A DNA stretch of 64,000 nucleotides from Takifugu bimaculatus (GCA_004026145.2 CP034984.1:1585946-1649945), one strand, 5' to 3'; positions 1-12,236 are shown, counted from the first letter of the stretch. Notes: a model not told the origin generated them from the sequence alone. Program-made: numbers and translations.

Positions 1-2880
1 TGCCTTTAGCGGCTCTTTCTGTCATTGTAGGAAAGATGATACTATAGAGGCCCGAGTCCTGGAAATTACAGCCGAAATGTAAATCCCACTTGGAAATCAT
101 TCAGAGATAACACTGAGGATGGGAGGAGGCGGACTGTGGGTCTACCAAAATGAGGGAGTCTGCCCTTTACAAGGTCCAAATCCAGACTTTGGTGCCGACA
201 AAATTCACTTTAGGGTGTAATTTAGCTTTGAGCAACAGTAGAACACCGAAAACCAAACAGAGAGCTGACATTTTCACTGTTTACTCCAAATCTAGCAATG
301 AATAACATTTCAGGTTGACTAGATGCTGAATTTCACCGATGAGTTGTCTGTTATCCACTTTTTATTCCTGTTTAGTTACACAGAGGGGGGTGCTGGAGTC
401 TATCCCAGCAGTCATGGGAGAGCCAGGAATCCTCCCTGGAGACAGAATCTGTGGGAGGAAGGCAGAGTACCTCGAGAACACCCACATTGGAACAGGGAGA
501 ACATCCATTCTCTGTCCCAAACCTCATAAGTTGATCGTCCCAGACACGTCAGCCTTTCAGGGAAGCCTCGGCCATGATTCTTGAATCATTTCCCAATTTC
601 CTGCTGCATGACTCTTGTCTTCCTGGGTGATGTCAGTGCCGACACGTGTAAAGAATAACCAACATTTAAACAACGCTGTCAGAGATTCTGCAGGTCTATT
701 AGGCTGTTGCTCTAATAGACATAATGACTGCATGTTGCTGCTTAATCATCAGGCGGGTCATTATTATCCTATCTGAGCTTCATTTATCTGGGAGACACAA
801 TTACGACGTTAACAGCACAGCAGTTTGGAAGACATTAAGGCTTTACATACATCAAAGGCTGAGGCCAGAGTCAGTTAGAATCACCAAAGGCAGAAGTCGC
901 TAGTGTCTAAAAGTACATTATGGTGTCATGTTCACGTGATTGTGATGTGACGAATGCATGACCGTTCATGTGACTGCTCATGAAATGATGCACAGATGAA
1001 TTTCTGCTTTTTTGACTCTTCTTAAATGTTATATAACGATATATGGTGGTTTTAGAGGAGGCCCGAGCCATGTAACCTGAGCAGTTCTGAATTCAGGCTG
1101 CAGCCGTTAGCACGCGGCTAATCGAATGATGCCATACTGTATAATCAGATTTCCTACCGCTGCAAAACGGATAGATGCTCGCTTCCTCATCTGCCCCCCA
1201 TTGAAATACAAGATCAAAATCACAAAAAGTCATCTGGGCAATGTCGTAACTCACTTTGGAGGGGGGTGTCTTTGCTCTTCCTGTTCAGTTCTCAAGACGT
1301 TTCCTGCAATGCTGAAAAGGGAACCTAAGCAACCCCTAAAGGTCGGATCAGAATTTCACCAACATAGTGCCCTTCCATTTCCTGGTGTAATGTCACTACC
1401 TGAAAAGAGTGTTTAATATCCAGACACCATCCTTCCAGGTCTCAGCACACCTCTCATGTCCTTTTCATTTCACTGCATATTATCACTACCAGTCATTCAC
1501 AAACAGCCACCGTAGTGGTAGCTGGTAACACTACAAGTCATTAGAGAGGAAGCACAACTTTAGGGAACATGTGACTATGCTGGCATTCCAAAGTACTATT
1601 AAAGTGCACTTACTGCACTTTTGATGATAGCTGAAGTTGCAAATGTGTTGCGCAGGTAATGAAGCGGTTTGTAATCCCTCTTGTTGACAAAGGAAATGCT
1701 GCAAAACCTATTTTTTTTATTTTTTTTAGAAGACTCGTGGTTAAAAGAAACGTCTCCAGCACACAACGAATTCATTAAAAGCACTAGGTTTGCAACGCTT
1801 TGTCATCGGAAGTCGGGAGAAGCGGAGGGAAAAGCAGCTTAAAGAGAACTTAAAGAGAAAATTAAGTTATCTCTGTTGTATTGTAGTTTTCATTTATTGA
1901 CCGAGCACAAAAATAATAATACAGCAGTCTCGTCTTATACTGGCCAAACACAGAACAGGCCTTATTTTGAGAACACGCAGCAGCTGCGTTTATGTAGTTT
2001 TACAGTGGAAAGAGCGCCACAAATACAATCCTGCGGTCTTGAGGTGGCACCAGAAGTCTGTGAGTGGCTATTTCAAACTTTTGTTGAATGGTTTCTATTA
2101 AAAATCACTGCAAATTCGAGTGTCTGTTTGTTTCATTAGAGTTGAAAAGGTTGAGATTCAAAGCGCTCTTATTTGTTAAATAGTTGTTTTCCCGTCCCTA
2201 CATCTGAAAGCATTTAAGGCCTCCGAGTGATGTTGGGGACAGATGACAGCTTAGTCTGTTGCTGTCAGCCATGTCTGACTGGTGTGTGATGTAGTGTACA
2301 TGTCTGGACGAGGGGGCGGCCAGGCTTTTACTCCAAAATACTCATTTCCTGTCTTCTCGGGTTCGTCTCTTTAGGGTTCTGCCCAGACAGCGGGGCTGAT
2401 CCTGCCCCTTGTCTCCACATTTCACGACAACCCCCAGATCTGAGACAAAACAACTGCACTCAGACATTGTTTTCACAGCTGTTCTGCACCATCAGGGCCT
2501 TCGGAGGCAGCGTGAGCTCTGGCATAAAAGATTATATCAAAGCAGCTCCAGGCGCTGACACACAGTGACCCTGTAACCCCCGGGCTCCTCTCTAAACTGC
2601 TAACTGCAGCTCGCATGATGGCACTGATGCAAGCTAGACCGGCGGCTGTGGGTAATACAACCACTCCCTCAGAAAGTCAAACTCGACACTGGTTTTTATG
2701 CTGCTATAAGGACAAGACAAGAGCGGGAGCTAAAATATGCCGTTCACATTTTAGCAGAGGCAGAAATTGTGCAACTCAAATGCAACAAAAGCAATAAAAA
2801 TAGTCCTCTCAGCTTCCTTTTTGCTATGACCCTGCAATCACAAGATGCACAGAATCATCTGGCGGAGGTTGTTTTTTTTT
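1..2880. other. Intergenic sequence, no gene seen
   Basis: Read on both strands, this stretch shows only short open frames with no recognisable domain, no convincing exon bounded by splice sites, and no RNA gene. It lies downstream of the 3' end of c14orf132. Sequence is mixed and not strongly repetitive, apart from short homopolymer T tracts near 1711-1728 and 2871-2881. Confidence 0.6.
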
Positions 2881-2889
2881 TTATGAAAC

Positions 2890-3243
2890 TTGGCATTTCT
2901 CTGTGCTTTTGCTCTATGTGACGCCCAGTACGTGAAAAATGAGCAGATTGAAGGCAACGTCTCTCTGCAGGATATCGTGTCTGATTCACTGACGCACTAC
3001 GGGGTCCACGTTCACCCTGGGGATGCAAACAAGGGCTCTGAGTATTTCCACATTGTCACAACCATTCAGTACAACAAGCAGGAAGGAGACGATGCTGCAG
3101 CAAGTTATCTCAGATCTGCAAGTTATCTCAGATCTGCAAGTTATCTCAGATCTGAATCAACTCCCTCTCCAAGGCAATGTTTTAAAATTCACCATTTCAA
3201 CCTGCAGTTCAGCACTTTTGAACTATACTGTTACCCCACATGA
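2890..3243 (+). other. Coding-like open frame, unrecognised; possible decayed exon
   Basis: An open frame runs from a TTG codon to a stop. Its first 70 or so codons have ordinary amino-acid composition and no low complexity, and a possible splice acceptor (pyrimidine-rich, ending GCCCAG) lies near 2929. A short motif visible in it is HYGVHVHPGD. The second half is an 18-bp unit in three exact copies, which adds the peptide SYLRSA repeatedly. I do not recognise the protein and see no donor site after it. It could be a fragment of an old exon or pseudogene, or simply a chance frame. Confidence 0.2.
3100..3153. repeat. 18-bp tandem repeat, three exact copies
   Basis: The unit GCAAGTTATCTCAGATCT occurs three times head to tail without a mismatch, then breaks off into GAATCAAC. 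Because 18 is a multiple of three, the reading frame across it is kept. Exact identity between copies suggests recent expansion. Confidence 0.95.
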
Positions 3244-3829
3244 ATGATTGAAGATTTTATTTTAACCAAATAGTCTCAATAGTTTGTTACTGAACCATAT
3301 TTTATTTTTTGCAGGTGCCCTTACAAGAAATTCTGGTGCGCTTTATAATAATCATGCTGGTTGTTATAAACATAATCTATTCAGTTGCAATGCCTGTGTA
3401 AATTGTATTTATCCCCCCAAACGCTGAAAACCTGCAGAATTGCATTTGCACATTAATATATTTGTACTCAAAACAAACTGCTGCTCTCGAACGTTCCATC
3501 TCTAAACACAGCGCCCTCTGCTGGATAAATATAAAATGCTTTTTAAAACTTTTTTTTACATTAAATAGGCAAAATGGTTGTAAAAACAAAAAATATATAT
3601 GCCACAATGTTATAATCTTGTATTGTGTTGTGTGGGTGTTGTGTGCTCTGTGCTGCCTTTGGCAGTTGGTTGTGAGTATGTTTCTTGTATTGGTGCTGTG
3701 TCAGGTGTGTAACCATGTTTTCCCTTGTAAATGTATTTTAAAGGTCAAAATTCAGTTGTCATCGGACTGGTTGCCCTGTATGTCAATCAAGTGACGGGAT
3801 GAATGATGGGCCGCTTTTTTTTTAATGTC
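3244..3829. other. AT-rich sequence, no gene seen
   Basis: This segment is AT-rich and contains only short frames. The part next to 3830 may belong to the interior of the hAT-like element whose end lies at 3830-3877, but I cannot place its other border. Confidence 0.4.
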
Positions 3830-3877
3830 ACGCCGCGATCGACCGGTAGATTGCGATCGACGTAATGAGCACCTCTG
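3830..3877. mobile_element. hAT-like DNA transposon, one terminal end
   Basis: The sequence carries two copies of the GATCGA-type motif and ends in GAGCACCTCTG, whose reverse complement begins CAGAGGTGCTC, the usual start of hAT-Charlie-type terminal repeats. The eight bases that follow, CTTTAGAT, fit the hAT target preference for a central TAGA. A matching opposite-type end lies at 6397. The remainder of this copy cannot be delimited, so it is probably a truncated relic. Confidence 0.55.
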
Positions 3878-4259
3878 CTTTAGATGATTCCTCAGCGATG
3901 TCAGATCAGTAGCCGGTTGTGGATCAAAGCAGAACTTTCTGAAATCGAAGGTTGCTGAGATTTATGGCTGTGGGTTTATCTAAAGCTGCTGGAAGGAGAG
4001 AAATGTGAATTATTCTAGGTGTAATGGCCCTTTAAGGACAGATACTCTCCTCTAAACTCGGTCAGTCATAGTTGAGGGATATCAGATATAAAATAAATAA
4101 TTTTGGCCACTTTTAGATGGTGTCTTCAACAGCAGCTTTGTGGTCTGTGTCATCTTCCCTCCTCAACATCTGAGTCCTTGAGTCTATCAGGAGAATTTTC
4201 TATATACTGCAGCTTGTTTCTGCACATACACCGTGAATATTAATCAGAAATAATTGATA

Positions 4260-4905
4260 AACCGGGCCGTGTCTTCTTTCAATCATGCATTTCTTAGAGG
4301 GCAACACAACTGCTGAATTAGTGATAATTACTGATAAGCTTTTTTCAAAGAGGTAGGTTTTAAGCCTAATTTAAAAGTAGAGATGGAGTCAGCCTCCCGT
4401 ACCTAGACAGGGAGCTGGTTCCACAGCAGGGGGGGCCTGGTAGCTAAATGCTCGGCCCCCCATTCTACCTCTAGAGACTCTGGGGACCACCAGTAGACCA
4501 GCATTCTGAGAGCGGAGCGGTCCATTGGGCTGGTAAGGTATCACTAGCTCCTCCAGGTAGGATGGAGCTAGGCCTCTGAGGACCTTGTAGATCAAAAGAA
4601 GGGTTTTAAAAATTATTCTAAATTTAACGGGCAGCCAATGAAGCGACGCCATTACAGGAGTTATGTGATCTCTTTTGTCAATACCTGTCAGAACTCTGGC
4701 TGCAGCATTTTTGATCAGCTGGAGGCTTCTTAAAGAGTTGTTTGGACACCCTGATAATAATGAATTACAAAAATCCCACCTGGAAGTAAAAAGCTGGACT
4801 AACTTTTCAGCATCATGGTGGGTCAGTAGTTTTCTAATCCTTGTAATGTTCCTCAGGTGAAAAAAGGCACTTCTAGAGACTGTTTTAATGTGTACTGGAA
4901 ATAAA
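4260..4905 (-). mobile_element. Truncated L2/Maui-like LINE, C-terminal part of reverse transcriptase ORF
   Basis: Translation of the minus strand gives the typical end of a CR1/L2-clade reverse transcriptase ORF. In order are a segment with WDFCNSLLSGCP (about 4770-4740), then LQLIKNAAARVLTG (about 4720-4675), then ASLHWLPVKFRI near 4650, then GLAPSYLEEL near 4575. The tail homologous to STFK-LKT-LF lies near 4370-4330. The frame breaks at a run of seven G residues (4430-4436), where the reading shifts, so the copy is dead. The 5' part is missing, as is usual for LINE insertions. The exact outer borders are uncertain by a few tens of bases. Confidence 0.85.
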
Positions 4906-5369
4906 TCATCCCTTCTATAACCGCAATAAACCGTTCCAGCACCGTTGGTGCTGTTCTCTGATTGTGAGGTAAAACCAGTCTGCTTTAAACTTTTGTATGA
5001 ATGAATCAGACCAGCATGAAAAACATGGATTTGGCTTCTCTGATGGTGTAGTCACCTGATTTTAAGGATTCCTCACGTTTGCGTTTATTGGAAGAGACGC
5101 CCATTTCTGCTCTGTACGACAGCTCAACAGCCAATGTTGCACGGTTGTTAGTTGTTAGTATATTGAGCAGGGGAACTTTGTTGACTATACCTTTGCCTTT
5201 CATGCCAAGATTCTTTCATCCATCTTGACTTTGATGTCTTCATGTATGTCTTTCGAAATGGCTTTGGTAGTTCTTTAATGTTTTGACTCTGAATAAAGTC
5301 AATATGCTTTGATCCCAGCCATTGTTGTGTTTTGCTTGTCTATTCAAGGTAGTTTTCTTTGTCAACTGG
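4906..5369. other. Intergenic sequence, no gene seen
   Basis: Only short open frames without recognisable content; the stretch separates the LINE fragment from another dispersed repeat. Confidence 0.5.
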
Positions 5370-5700
5370 ACTGTTTTTCTTCTCTTTTGAAGACGTTTCG
5401 CCTTCTATCCAGAAGGCTTCTTCAGTTCTGAACTCGCTGGGTACAAAATATAGCCCTTTTGCAAGATTTGGACGACCAGTTTGCATTTATGGACAGAACC
5501 AGCTTGTGTTGGGAACAATGGTATTAAAAGCTGAGCTGTAATGGGATGTTATGGGGAATGTTGCTGCTCAGACATTTGTCCTGTTGTTCAAAATGAAAGA
5601 ATGTGTAGCAGTACCTGCCCCCAGCTCGGCCAGACACGTGCCTCTAGTTGGCAGTCTAGCCTAAAAGTCTTTGGGGGAGGCTATAATAGGCCCTGCCTGC
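5370..5700. mobile_element. Probable dispersed retroelement fragment
   Basis: The segment around 5389-5433 contains GACGTTTCGCCTTC followed by CCAGAAGGCTTCTTCAG. I remember this combination as a high-copy motif in teleost genomes, at the tail of a retroelement family that I cannot name with certainty. No transposase or reverse transcriptase is legible here. Sequence downstream to about 6120 is GC-richer and has a long minus-strand frame of 157 codons without recognisable domains, which may be part of the same or a nested repeat. Confidence 0.4.
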
Positions 5701-6120
5701 ACACCACTCGCATGTTCGGTCGCTCTGTCCTGAGACCTCCCTTGCTCTTGCAGTGACTCTCCTTTCCTGGGTGGTTCTTTCCGTCGGCCTTCTGGGTGCC
5801 GCATCGCGTTTTGGTCCCTGGCTGGCAATGTCCTGTGGGTCGTTAAAGCATTCAAGATTTGTGTCACAGCAGGATTTGGTGCTGGCTTGCTGGCTTCCAG
5901 GCCCTTGGGCGCGGAGGTGACAGCTGGATTCATCTGGTGGTCGGGGGTTCCTCATCTTGGTGGCTGCCGTTCCCGCTGGACATTGACCTGGTGCGTTCAT
6001 TGGGCTCCTTGCACCTTCTCCTCGTTGGCGGTAGGATTTATCACCAGATTGGGTGGTGATAGTTGCAGCTGCTGCATCCCTTGGACAGTGATCGTTGGTC
6101 TCTGGTTGGGCCTGACTCCA

Positions 6121-6330
6121 AACGAGCAACAGTGGTAAGGAAAAACTCCCCCTTGACAGGAAGAGACCTTGAGCAGGACCAGGCTCATGTAGGGGGGCCC
6201 TCCTGCTGATGGCTGGCTGGGTAGAGAGAGAGGAGAAGGGGGAGGACAGGTAGAGGAGAGAATAGGCATAGATAATAGAAAATGCATACAGAAATACATT
6301 GTATTAGGTAAAGTAAGCTGCCGGTACAGT
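6121..6330. mobile_element. Fish dispersed repeat fragment (LINE-associated)
   Basis: The run GCAACAGTGGTAAGGAAAAA, followed by a CTCCC block and then AGGAAGAGACCTTGAGCAGG, matches my memory of a very common teleost repeat sequence that often occurs with L2-like LINE 3' parts. It contains no open frame of interest. The family name would need a repeat library. Confidence 0.5.
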
Positions 6331-6396
6331 CAAGTTGAGTGGCTCAACAGGGTCGGAGGTCAGTATGCAGCTCTGAAGGCGGTGATACCTGTAGAT

Positions 6397-6790
6397 CAGG
6401 GGTGCCCACACTTTTTCAGCATGCGAGCTACTTATAAAATGACCAAGTCAAAATGATCTACCCACCACAAAAATGCAAAACATCTAATTATTTTCAAATG
6501 TATTGAGGATTCTTTGTATGTACAACGTATGTTGATGTACCATAACCGAATGAGCCAATATTGCAAAACACACATAATAATAAACTAACTGGCTTAAAAT
6601 CAGAGGTAATTCACTGAATAGCTTAGCGCTTGGCGCCGTTGTTTGCACATGAGCGGTGACCTTTATTGCTTGTAGCATCATGGCCAGGGACTGCAGATGA
6701 AAGCCTTCTGGCTTATTCTGGCTTCTTTTTTAACCTGTGAAATCATGTGTTTTATGAAATTGTACTGTCCCCTGTGAAATTAAAAAAAGA
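6397..6790 (+). mobile_element. hAT-like DNA transposon, left end and internal sequence
   Basis: The sequence begins CAGGGGTGCCCACACTTTTT, a typical hAT-Charlie type terminal repeat, and continues with GCGAGCTACTTATAAAATG, seen in fish non-autonomous hAT copies. The eight bases before it, CTGTAGAT, resemble the CTTTAGAT next to the other end at 3877. No transposase is present. The right border is not visible, so the end given here is an estimate. Confidence 0.55.
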
Positions 6791-7718
6791 TCAAAGATCA
6801 CTGATCTTAAAGAACAAAATCCACCATCTGTCATGTGTGGAAGGTAACCAGACTTTGAGTCTAAAACTAAATTAGTGACAGGGGTCATGAGTCAATGGTT
6901 TTGTTGCCGTGGATATAAGATTTGCAGGGACGAGACAGCGTCTCCCCGACACACTTGCCAATATTTCAGAGTAGATGAGAGATCGACTTCGATCACACTC
7001 AGCTCTGACAGAACACCTGTCAGACGCTCATCAGCTCACAGAGAAATGGCCTCATTTTTCCTCCTTGATCCCGACCTTTCTCCCCCTCCTCTCCATTCTC
7101 CTGCACTTTTGCTCTTTTCACTCAGTCTGTCATCTCCTGTCAGCCCGTCCATCCATCCGTCCATCCTGGGTCCCACGTCCTCTCTGCTCAGTGGGTCCGG
7201 CATGAACCTCAGGAGTGGTTTCCACTGTAATTCTGGACTGTCGAGCGTGGAAGCGCTCTGTCTCTGCCAGTGGGTGCGTCACGCTGGCCAGAGTGATACG
7301 TGTCAGTCTCCATGGTGACAGACCACCGGCACTGCATGCTGATGTCCAATCATGTTCGGTGTTTTGACAGAGCTATGGCAATGGTCTCAGGAGCCCTCCT
7401 CTTCTCTCTGAAGAGTTGTGGAGAATACATTTATGGCCCCTGGAGGAAAAAGTGTGTTTCTGGTGATCCTCTGTACTGCAGCATCCTGCTGTAGATCTGT
7501 GCTACACCGGTGTGAGGTAGCAATATGGGCTACATAACAAAACAAGACAAACGGGAACATGGTTCATGTGTACGAGATGTGGCTCCAGGTGTCCAGGGAT
7601 GCATCCATCCTGTAGAAGGGGCGGCTTTCTTATAGATTGACCATCCTACTTTCTAGGGAGGTTTTCTATATAGGATGACAGACAGAGACGGATGGGCTGT
7701 CTGTTCTGAATCTTAGAG
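6791..7718. other. Intergenic sequence, no gene seen
   Basis: Contains short frames only. A small GTCC/ATCC-rich patch at about 7144-7170 is a weak simple repeat. Confidence 0.5.

Positions 7719-7790
<72 letters not shown>
7719..7790. repeat. Compound microsatellite (GT)11(GA)20+
   Basis: Eleven GT units at 7719-7740 pass directly into twenty GA units at 7741-7780, followed by a slightly imperfect GA tail. The alternating frames around it are artefacts of the repeat. Confidence 0.97.
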
Positions 7791-10139
7791 CAGAGATGCA
7801 GCTTCCACTCATCGGGGATACTACATCAAAAGAATGGCGCCCCTGCCCCTTGGTTGATGGGTGATGCTGTGTTTCCATCACGGAGCGACAGAAGTGAAGC
7901 TTTTTCAGGCTGCTGCATCATCAGGGAGCAGAGGGGCCAACAGGTTTACACCCAGGACTCCTCCTTCCCTCGCACACTCAGTGTTCAAACGTGAGCGCAT
8001 CCCAAATTCACACAAATGGGGTTGGATTGAAAAGTGGAATAAATCATCGGGAAAGCTTTCGGCTGTCACTTCATTTCAGAGGGAGAAATGCCGATTATCA
8101 TTGAGGATGCATGAATTCAGTGGAACCACACGGCTGAATTTTTGTGTCGAATCACATGACATTGTGCTCCAAAGGCCTTCGTGTGCGGTGGCATAAGTGA
8201 GGTGAGGCTATCGGCAGAGTAATTAGAGGATGTTTTCATTTTGAAAATGAAAAGCTTAAATCACTCTCCTGGTGTTGTTGCCACCAGCTAACATGTTTCT
8301 TCATGCTCCCATCTGTTAGTCACTTTTAGCCGTCGGTAACTCAGAGTTAAAATCTCTTTTTATCGTGTGCTCCCTGTCAAATTCCTTGTCAGAGTCGATT
8401 ACAGATGATGCAAGCTTGACATATTTCGTGCCACGCTCTGATGGCTGTCGCCATATCAGTGCCTCTGCGAATCAGGCACACGTGCGCTGGAGTGGAGCCT
8501 GTTGAGCCGACAGGAGCAAGCTTTTTCTTGGAAAGTGGCCCCAAGCAGCAAACATTGTCATCATGATACCCTTGTTAATGCTGATAACAACAGAATCCCA
8601 CAAAACGGAAGGATTCACCGCTTGAATCTCATTATCTTCCATTGTTTTCTGCAGCCACGAGCCGCTTCTTCCAGGAGAAGGCGGTGTTTGACGTCTGCCG
8701 CCTGCTTCGCGAGCAGCTGATCCATGTTGATAAATGCTGGGTTGAAACCACTTCACCATGAGGAGGGCGAGCTCGCTCGCGCTGTTCAGCACAATGTCAG
8801 TAGCTCTGTGCATCGATCATGCTAACATTTTAGCATCCATTCAGGGCATCGTAATTGAATGAAAGTGAAGGCAAAAATAACTTGTAAGTTTCATTAAATA
8901 CACTTTTAAAACCTCCCGTTATAGTTATTACACGTGAATATTCATAATATTTATATTAATTTATAATGTGCTTGTTTATATATTCTTTCATTATCTATGA
9001 CTGTGCTGCTTTTATGTGTATCTGTACCTGCACAAAGCTAAATTAGGAATATAGGGGTGCATATATGCATATATGTAATAATAATAATAATGTATAATTA
9101 TTATTATTAACACAAGTCAGTCAAAAGGTCTAGCTTTTTATTTTTTAAACATTATTAAGCAACATCACACTCGCAGAAGCCCTGGTGGAGATCAGTAGTT
9201 CATTATTTTACATGTTCCACCGTTGTGCATTTTTGTAATTATTGCACATTCAAGCAGGTCCCTTCCGAGTGTCTGCAGTTGTGCGTTTCATCCTGATGGG
9301 GCTGAAGGAGCCATTGACCCTCCCTTGCCTCTAAAAGTCAGCAGCAGCCCAGTGTGTCCCTAGGGAAACTGCGTTTTTCACAACCGACTTGCTCGATCGA
9401 ATGAAGTGGAAAGGCAACCCGAGCAACATGAAGGCCATTTGAAGGGCATATCCCGCTCAACTTCTTGTCCACCCCAGGTGCCTGTGTCAACGGCGATAAG
9501 GAAAGCCCACAGTTTCCCTCTCACCAAATCTGTCGCTAAGGTGAGGTGGTGGCATCTGTTTGTGGAATTATGGATGAGATCTTTATAATTAATTAAAGAT
9601 CGCTCTCTACTCAGGCTGAAGCGCAACAAACATCTCAAAAGAAGCCACAGCGGACCCAGTTAGGCTCATCCAGAAAGGCAAAATTTGAAGACTGGGGCGA
9701 GACACCATATAAATAAAGCGCGTCTGCGTATCTACTAGTATGTGTGATGTAAACGGGATGCAAAATAAGCAAAAACAGCAGAACTGCACTGTCAGTGGAA
9801 ACCAGCATAGAGACAGTTGAAGATCTGGGAGTGCAGAGGTCCACGGAGGGGCGTGCCGGCGCTGTTCCTAAACACGACTAAACTACAGCATGTCAGAATG
9901 ACAGATGACGCCGTCCCGGTGTCGCATCAATCTTACCTGGTGGCGTCCGTCAGCGGCTCGATGCCAGGCGGAGGAAACACATCTACAGTTGGTCTTAGCA
10001 CATCATTCCTTATTTGGTACCTAGGTCAGCGCATGTGGGGCTAAAGATGGCTCATTTGTCAACACGTGGACACAAAACCCATTAATACACAAATTTTAAT
10101 AGCATGTCTTTACAAAAGGAGCATCGTGTGTGGTTTACA
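7791..10139. other. Sequence downstream of c14orf132, no separate gene seen
   Basis: No supported gene. The part from about 8880 to 9150 is AT-rich, with clustered ATTA and AATAAA-type hexamers on both strands. It could be distal 3' UTR of c14orf132 if the last exon is longer than annotated here. An AATAAA on the minus strand near 9137-9142 would be the distal polyadenylation signal in that case. Confidence 0.4.
9076..9110. repeat. AT-only inverted repeat from (TAA)n and (ATT)n
   Basis: A run of TAA repeats (9076-9091) is followed, after the spacer GTAT, by the complementary ATT repeats (9096-9110). The pair can form a near-perfect stem of about 15 bp. It probably arose by simple-repeat slippage. 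Confidence 0.8.
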
Positions 10140-11117
10140 ACAAGTATACATTTTCTACATCGACCATTTATTAAAAATAACAGACCTTGAAAAGTCCTTC
10201 TGTACTGTACATTATATTAAGAATAACAGCAACTAGACTATTATTTATCTGGATCTCTCTTTACATGAGCACGGTACACGTAAAACAGTAATATTGTAAT
10301 CCCCTGTGCATGAACATTTGAACATTGAACGTGTTAACAAGACAGATTTGTAATATTATTGGGCTCAAATCCCTGAATAAATATGAGTTAGCGGAAAAGA
10401 GGACTCTCATTTCACATTTTTCTTCCTCTCTTTGTCCGCTGGGTGGGGCAGAAACCTGTAAAGGATAATCCAAATTACTAATAGTTTATTGTCATTAGAT
10501 ATGCAGATGAAGTGTCTTCATTTAAGTCATCAGCCTTTTTTCATTCCATTATAATTCATCTTTGCTGTGGTGTTTGGGAGGACCTGATGCGAACAGCATC
10601 CCAGTACTTTTGATGTTTTAAAATTCGGTGTCCCTGTTCAGCTACATAATTAAACGGCACCATTCCAAATTGCTTAGCTGGGTGATGCTGAAGTCGGCAC
10701 GGCCTGACCTGAATCTCTATTTCCATCTCCGCATTACAAATTGTAGGTGTTGTCTGAGGGGAAACACGGAAACAAACTTAAATAGAAAAAAAAGCTTCCT
10801 TCAATTCTCACTCGTGAGCGCTTCGATGTATCTGTTTCAAACTAAGGAGATGTCGTACACAAACTACTCTGTCAAACTCTGCAGTCCCTGTTCCCCTGTT
10901 ATAGATATATATCTTATTATGTATAAATATAGCAGTAAATATAGTCTATGTGTGTAGCATTACAACGTCTGCAAGCCCAAAATGAGAGCCAAGAGAAAGA
11001 GATAAAGATGCAGAGAGACGATGTGTCTCACAAATCGTGTCCTGACCTGGGGGTCCAACGACACAGAAAAAGCAGGATGTGTGAGTCGATACGTGTGTGT
11101 GTTGCTGCTCGGGTTCA
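10140..11117 (-). other. c14orf132: c14orf132 3' UTR (predicted)
   Basis: This is the sequence after the c14orf132 stop codon on the minus strand. It has no coding frame and is AU-rich, as expected for the long 3' UTR of this gene. Two AATAAA hexamers lie in it (10490-10485 and 10172-10167). The second is followed by a GT-rich stretch and is the better candidate for the main transcript end. The outer border is inferred, and a longer form reaching about 9.1 kb is possible. Confidence 0.55.
10167..10172 (-). terminator. c14orf132: Candidate polyadenylation signal AATAAA for c14orf132
   Basis: AATAAA on the minus strand about 950 bases after the stop codon, with a GT-rich element (TTGTTGTAAACC region) some 20-40 bases downstream where the downstream processing element is expected. 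Confidence 0.4.
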
Positions 11118-11354
11118 TCAGAAAGTGAAGGCATAGACCACGCCCACGACCACTATGTTCCCGACAGTGGCGACGATGGCAATCCAGAGCCAGATGGCGT
11201 CGCTGGACATGGACTGCGACTCATCCTGCTGGCCTTGGGCGGAGGCCGCTGAGGTGACGGCGTGGACGCTGGCCGAGGAGTTGAAGAGCGAATGCTCGCC
11301 GCTGTAGTCGTCGTTGGGGGAGGAGTCCATGAAGGCCCCCGTCATCATGGGGAT
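11118..11354 (-). CDS. c14orf132: c14orf132 last coding exon (residues 10-87), single-pass membrane microprotein
   Basis: This exon encodes 78 of the 87 residues of the fish homologue of human C14orf132, which I recall as about 83 residues. It opens in phase 0 after a good acceptor (TACTTCTCAG) with the codons for IPMMTGAFMDSS, includes the conserved LFNSSASVHA block (residues 32-41, with an N-S-S sequon), and then a Gln/Ser/Asp-rich stretch (49-61). It ends with a hydrophobic helix (about 63-85) whose last residues GVVYAFTF are the known C-terminus of the family. The stop follows directly after the helix, so the protein is a tail-anchored type with a free N-terminal domain. Function is not established. 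The helix resembles that of the neighbouring tunar protein at a fixed offset. The joined reading frame with 26740-26766 is intact. Confidence 0.95.
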   Translation of the reverse strand: MPMMTGAFMDSSPNDDYSGEHSLFNSSASVHAVTSAASAQGQQDESQSMSSDAIWLWIAIVATVGNIVVVGVVYAFTF

Positions 11355-12236
11355 CTGAGAAGTAACGATTTAGATAATTAGATAGTACTCACTGGTTAGA
11401 ATTCCAACAAAATATGGATTTATGCTCATCCAGCACATGTGATTCTGTTATCAGACCCATGTCTGCAGAGTAGCATTTCAGGCCACTGCAGATCCCTTTG
11501 TAAACAATAAACATAATTTTTACAACTCTTCTTGACAGGATGGTGCGAAGTCGTGAACCACAAAATGCCGTCAATGCTTTTAATGACGCTGATGCTCTTG
11601 GATCCGCCAAAACCAGCTGAGGCGACCGAAAGTCTTAAGGCTAGTCCAAAAAAAAAACCTCAGGGTAAGATTTTTCCCAACTGGTTAACAGTGTTTTTTG
11701 TAATAAAAGAAGCTAATTCAAGGCTGCCTTACAGTCATGTACAGTGAGTCGAGTCCTCAAGAAGAATGATGCCATGACTGTGGCGCACAAGATTTGTTCA
11801 TATTAGTCGAGAGTAAATGCAGCATGAAATCATTAATAAGAAGCTGGAAACCATAGAAAGCAAGTGGGATATATGTGTATGTATGTGTGTGTATGTGTGT
11901 GTGGCGCATCTTGATAAACATAGAATGGATATTTGACATGTGACTTATTACTAGGGAAATCCAGGTCCCGTGAAGGTGGAATCAACTGAACGCTGTAGTG
12001 CGCGTGCTTGCTTTAGTACATCAAATGTGCATCTCCATGGCGATGTATGTATATATAATTTGGAAGTGCATGAGAGGAGCATATATTGCTCTGGATGAGA
12101 AACAGGCCCCGCAGAAGATGTCGAAAAACAACGCTAAAAATACCTCGGAGGGATGTTGTTGGTTTCAAGCATACACAGAAATTCGCTTTTGCTTGCTCAT
12201 TTGCTCACCTTCACTGCCTCGCACTCCTGTTTATAA

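Noticed and set aside
5656..6129. 157-codon minus-strand frame
   Set aside because: Lies between two repeat fragments, is low in hydrophobic residues, and matches no protein I know; probably translated repeat sequence.
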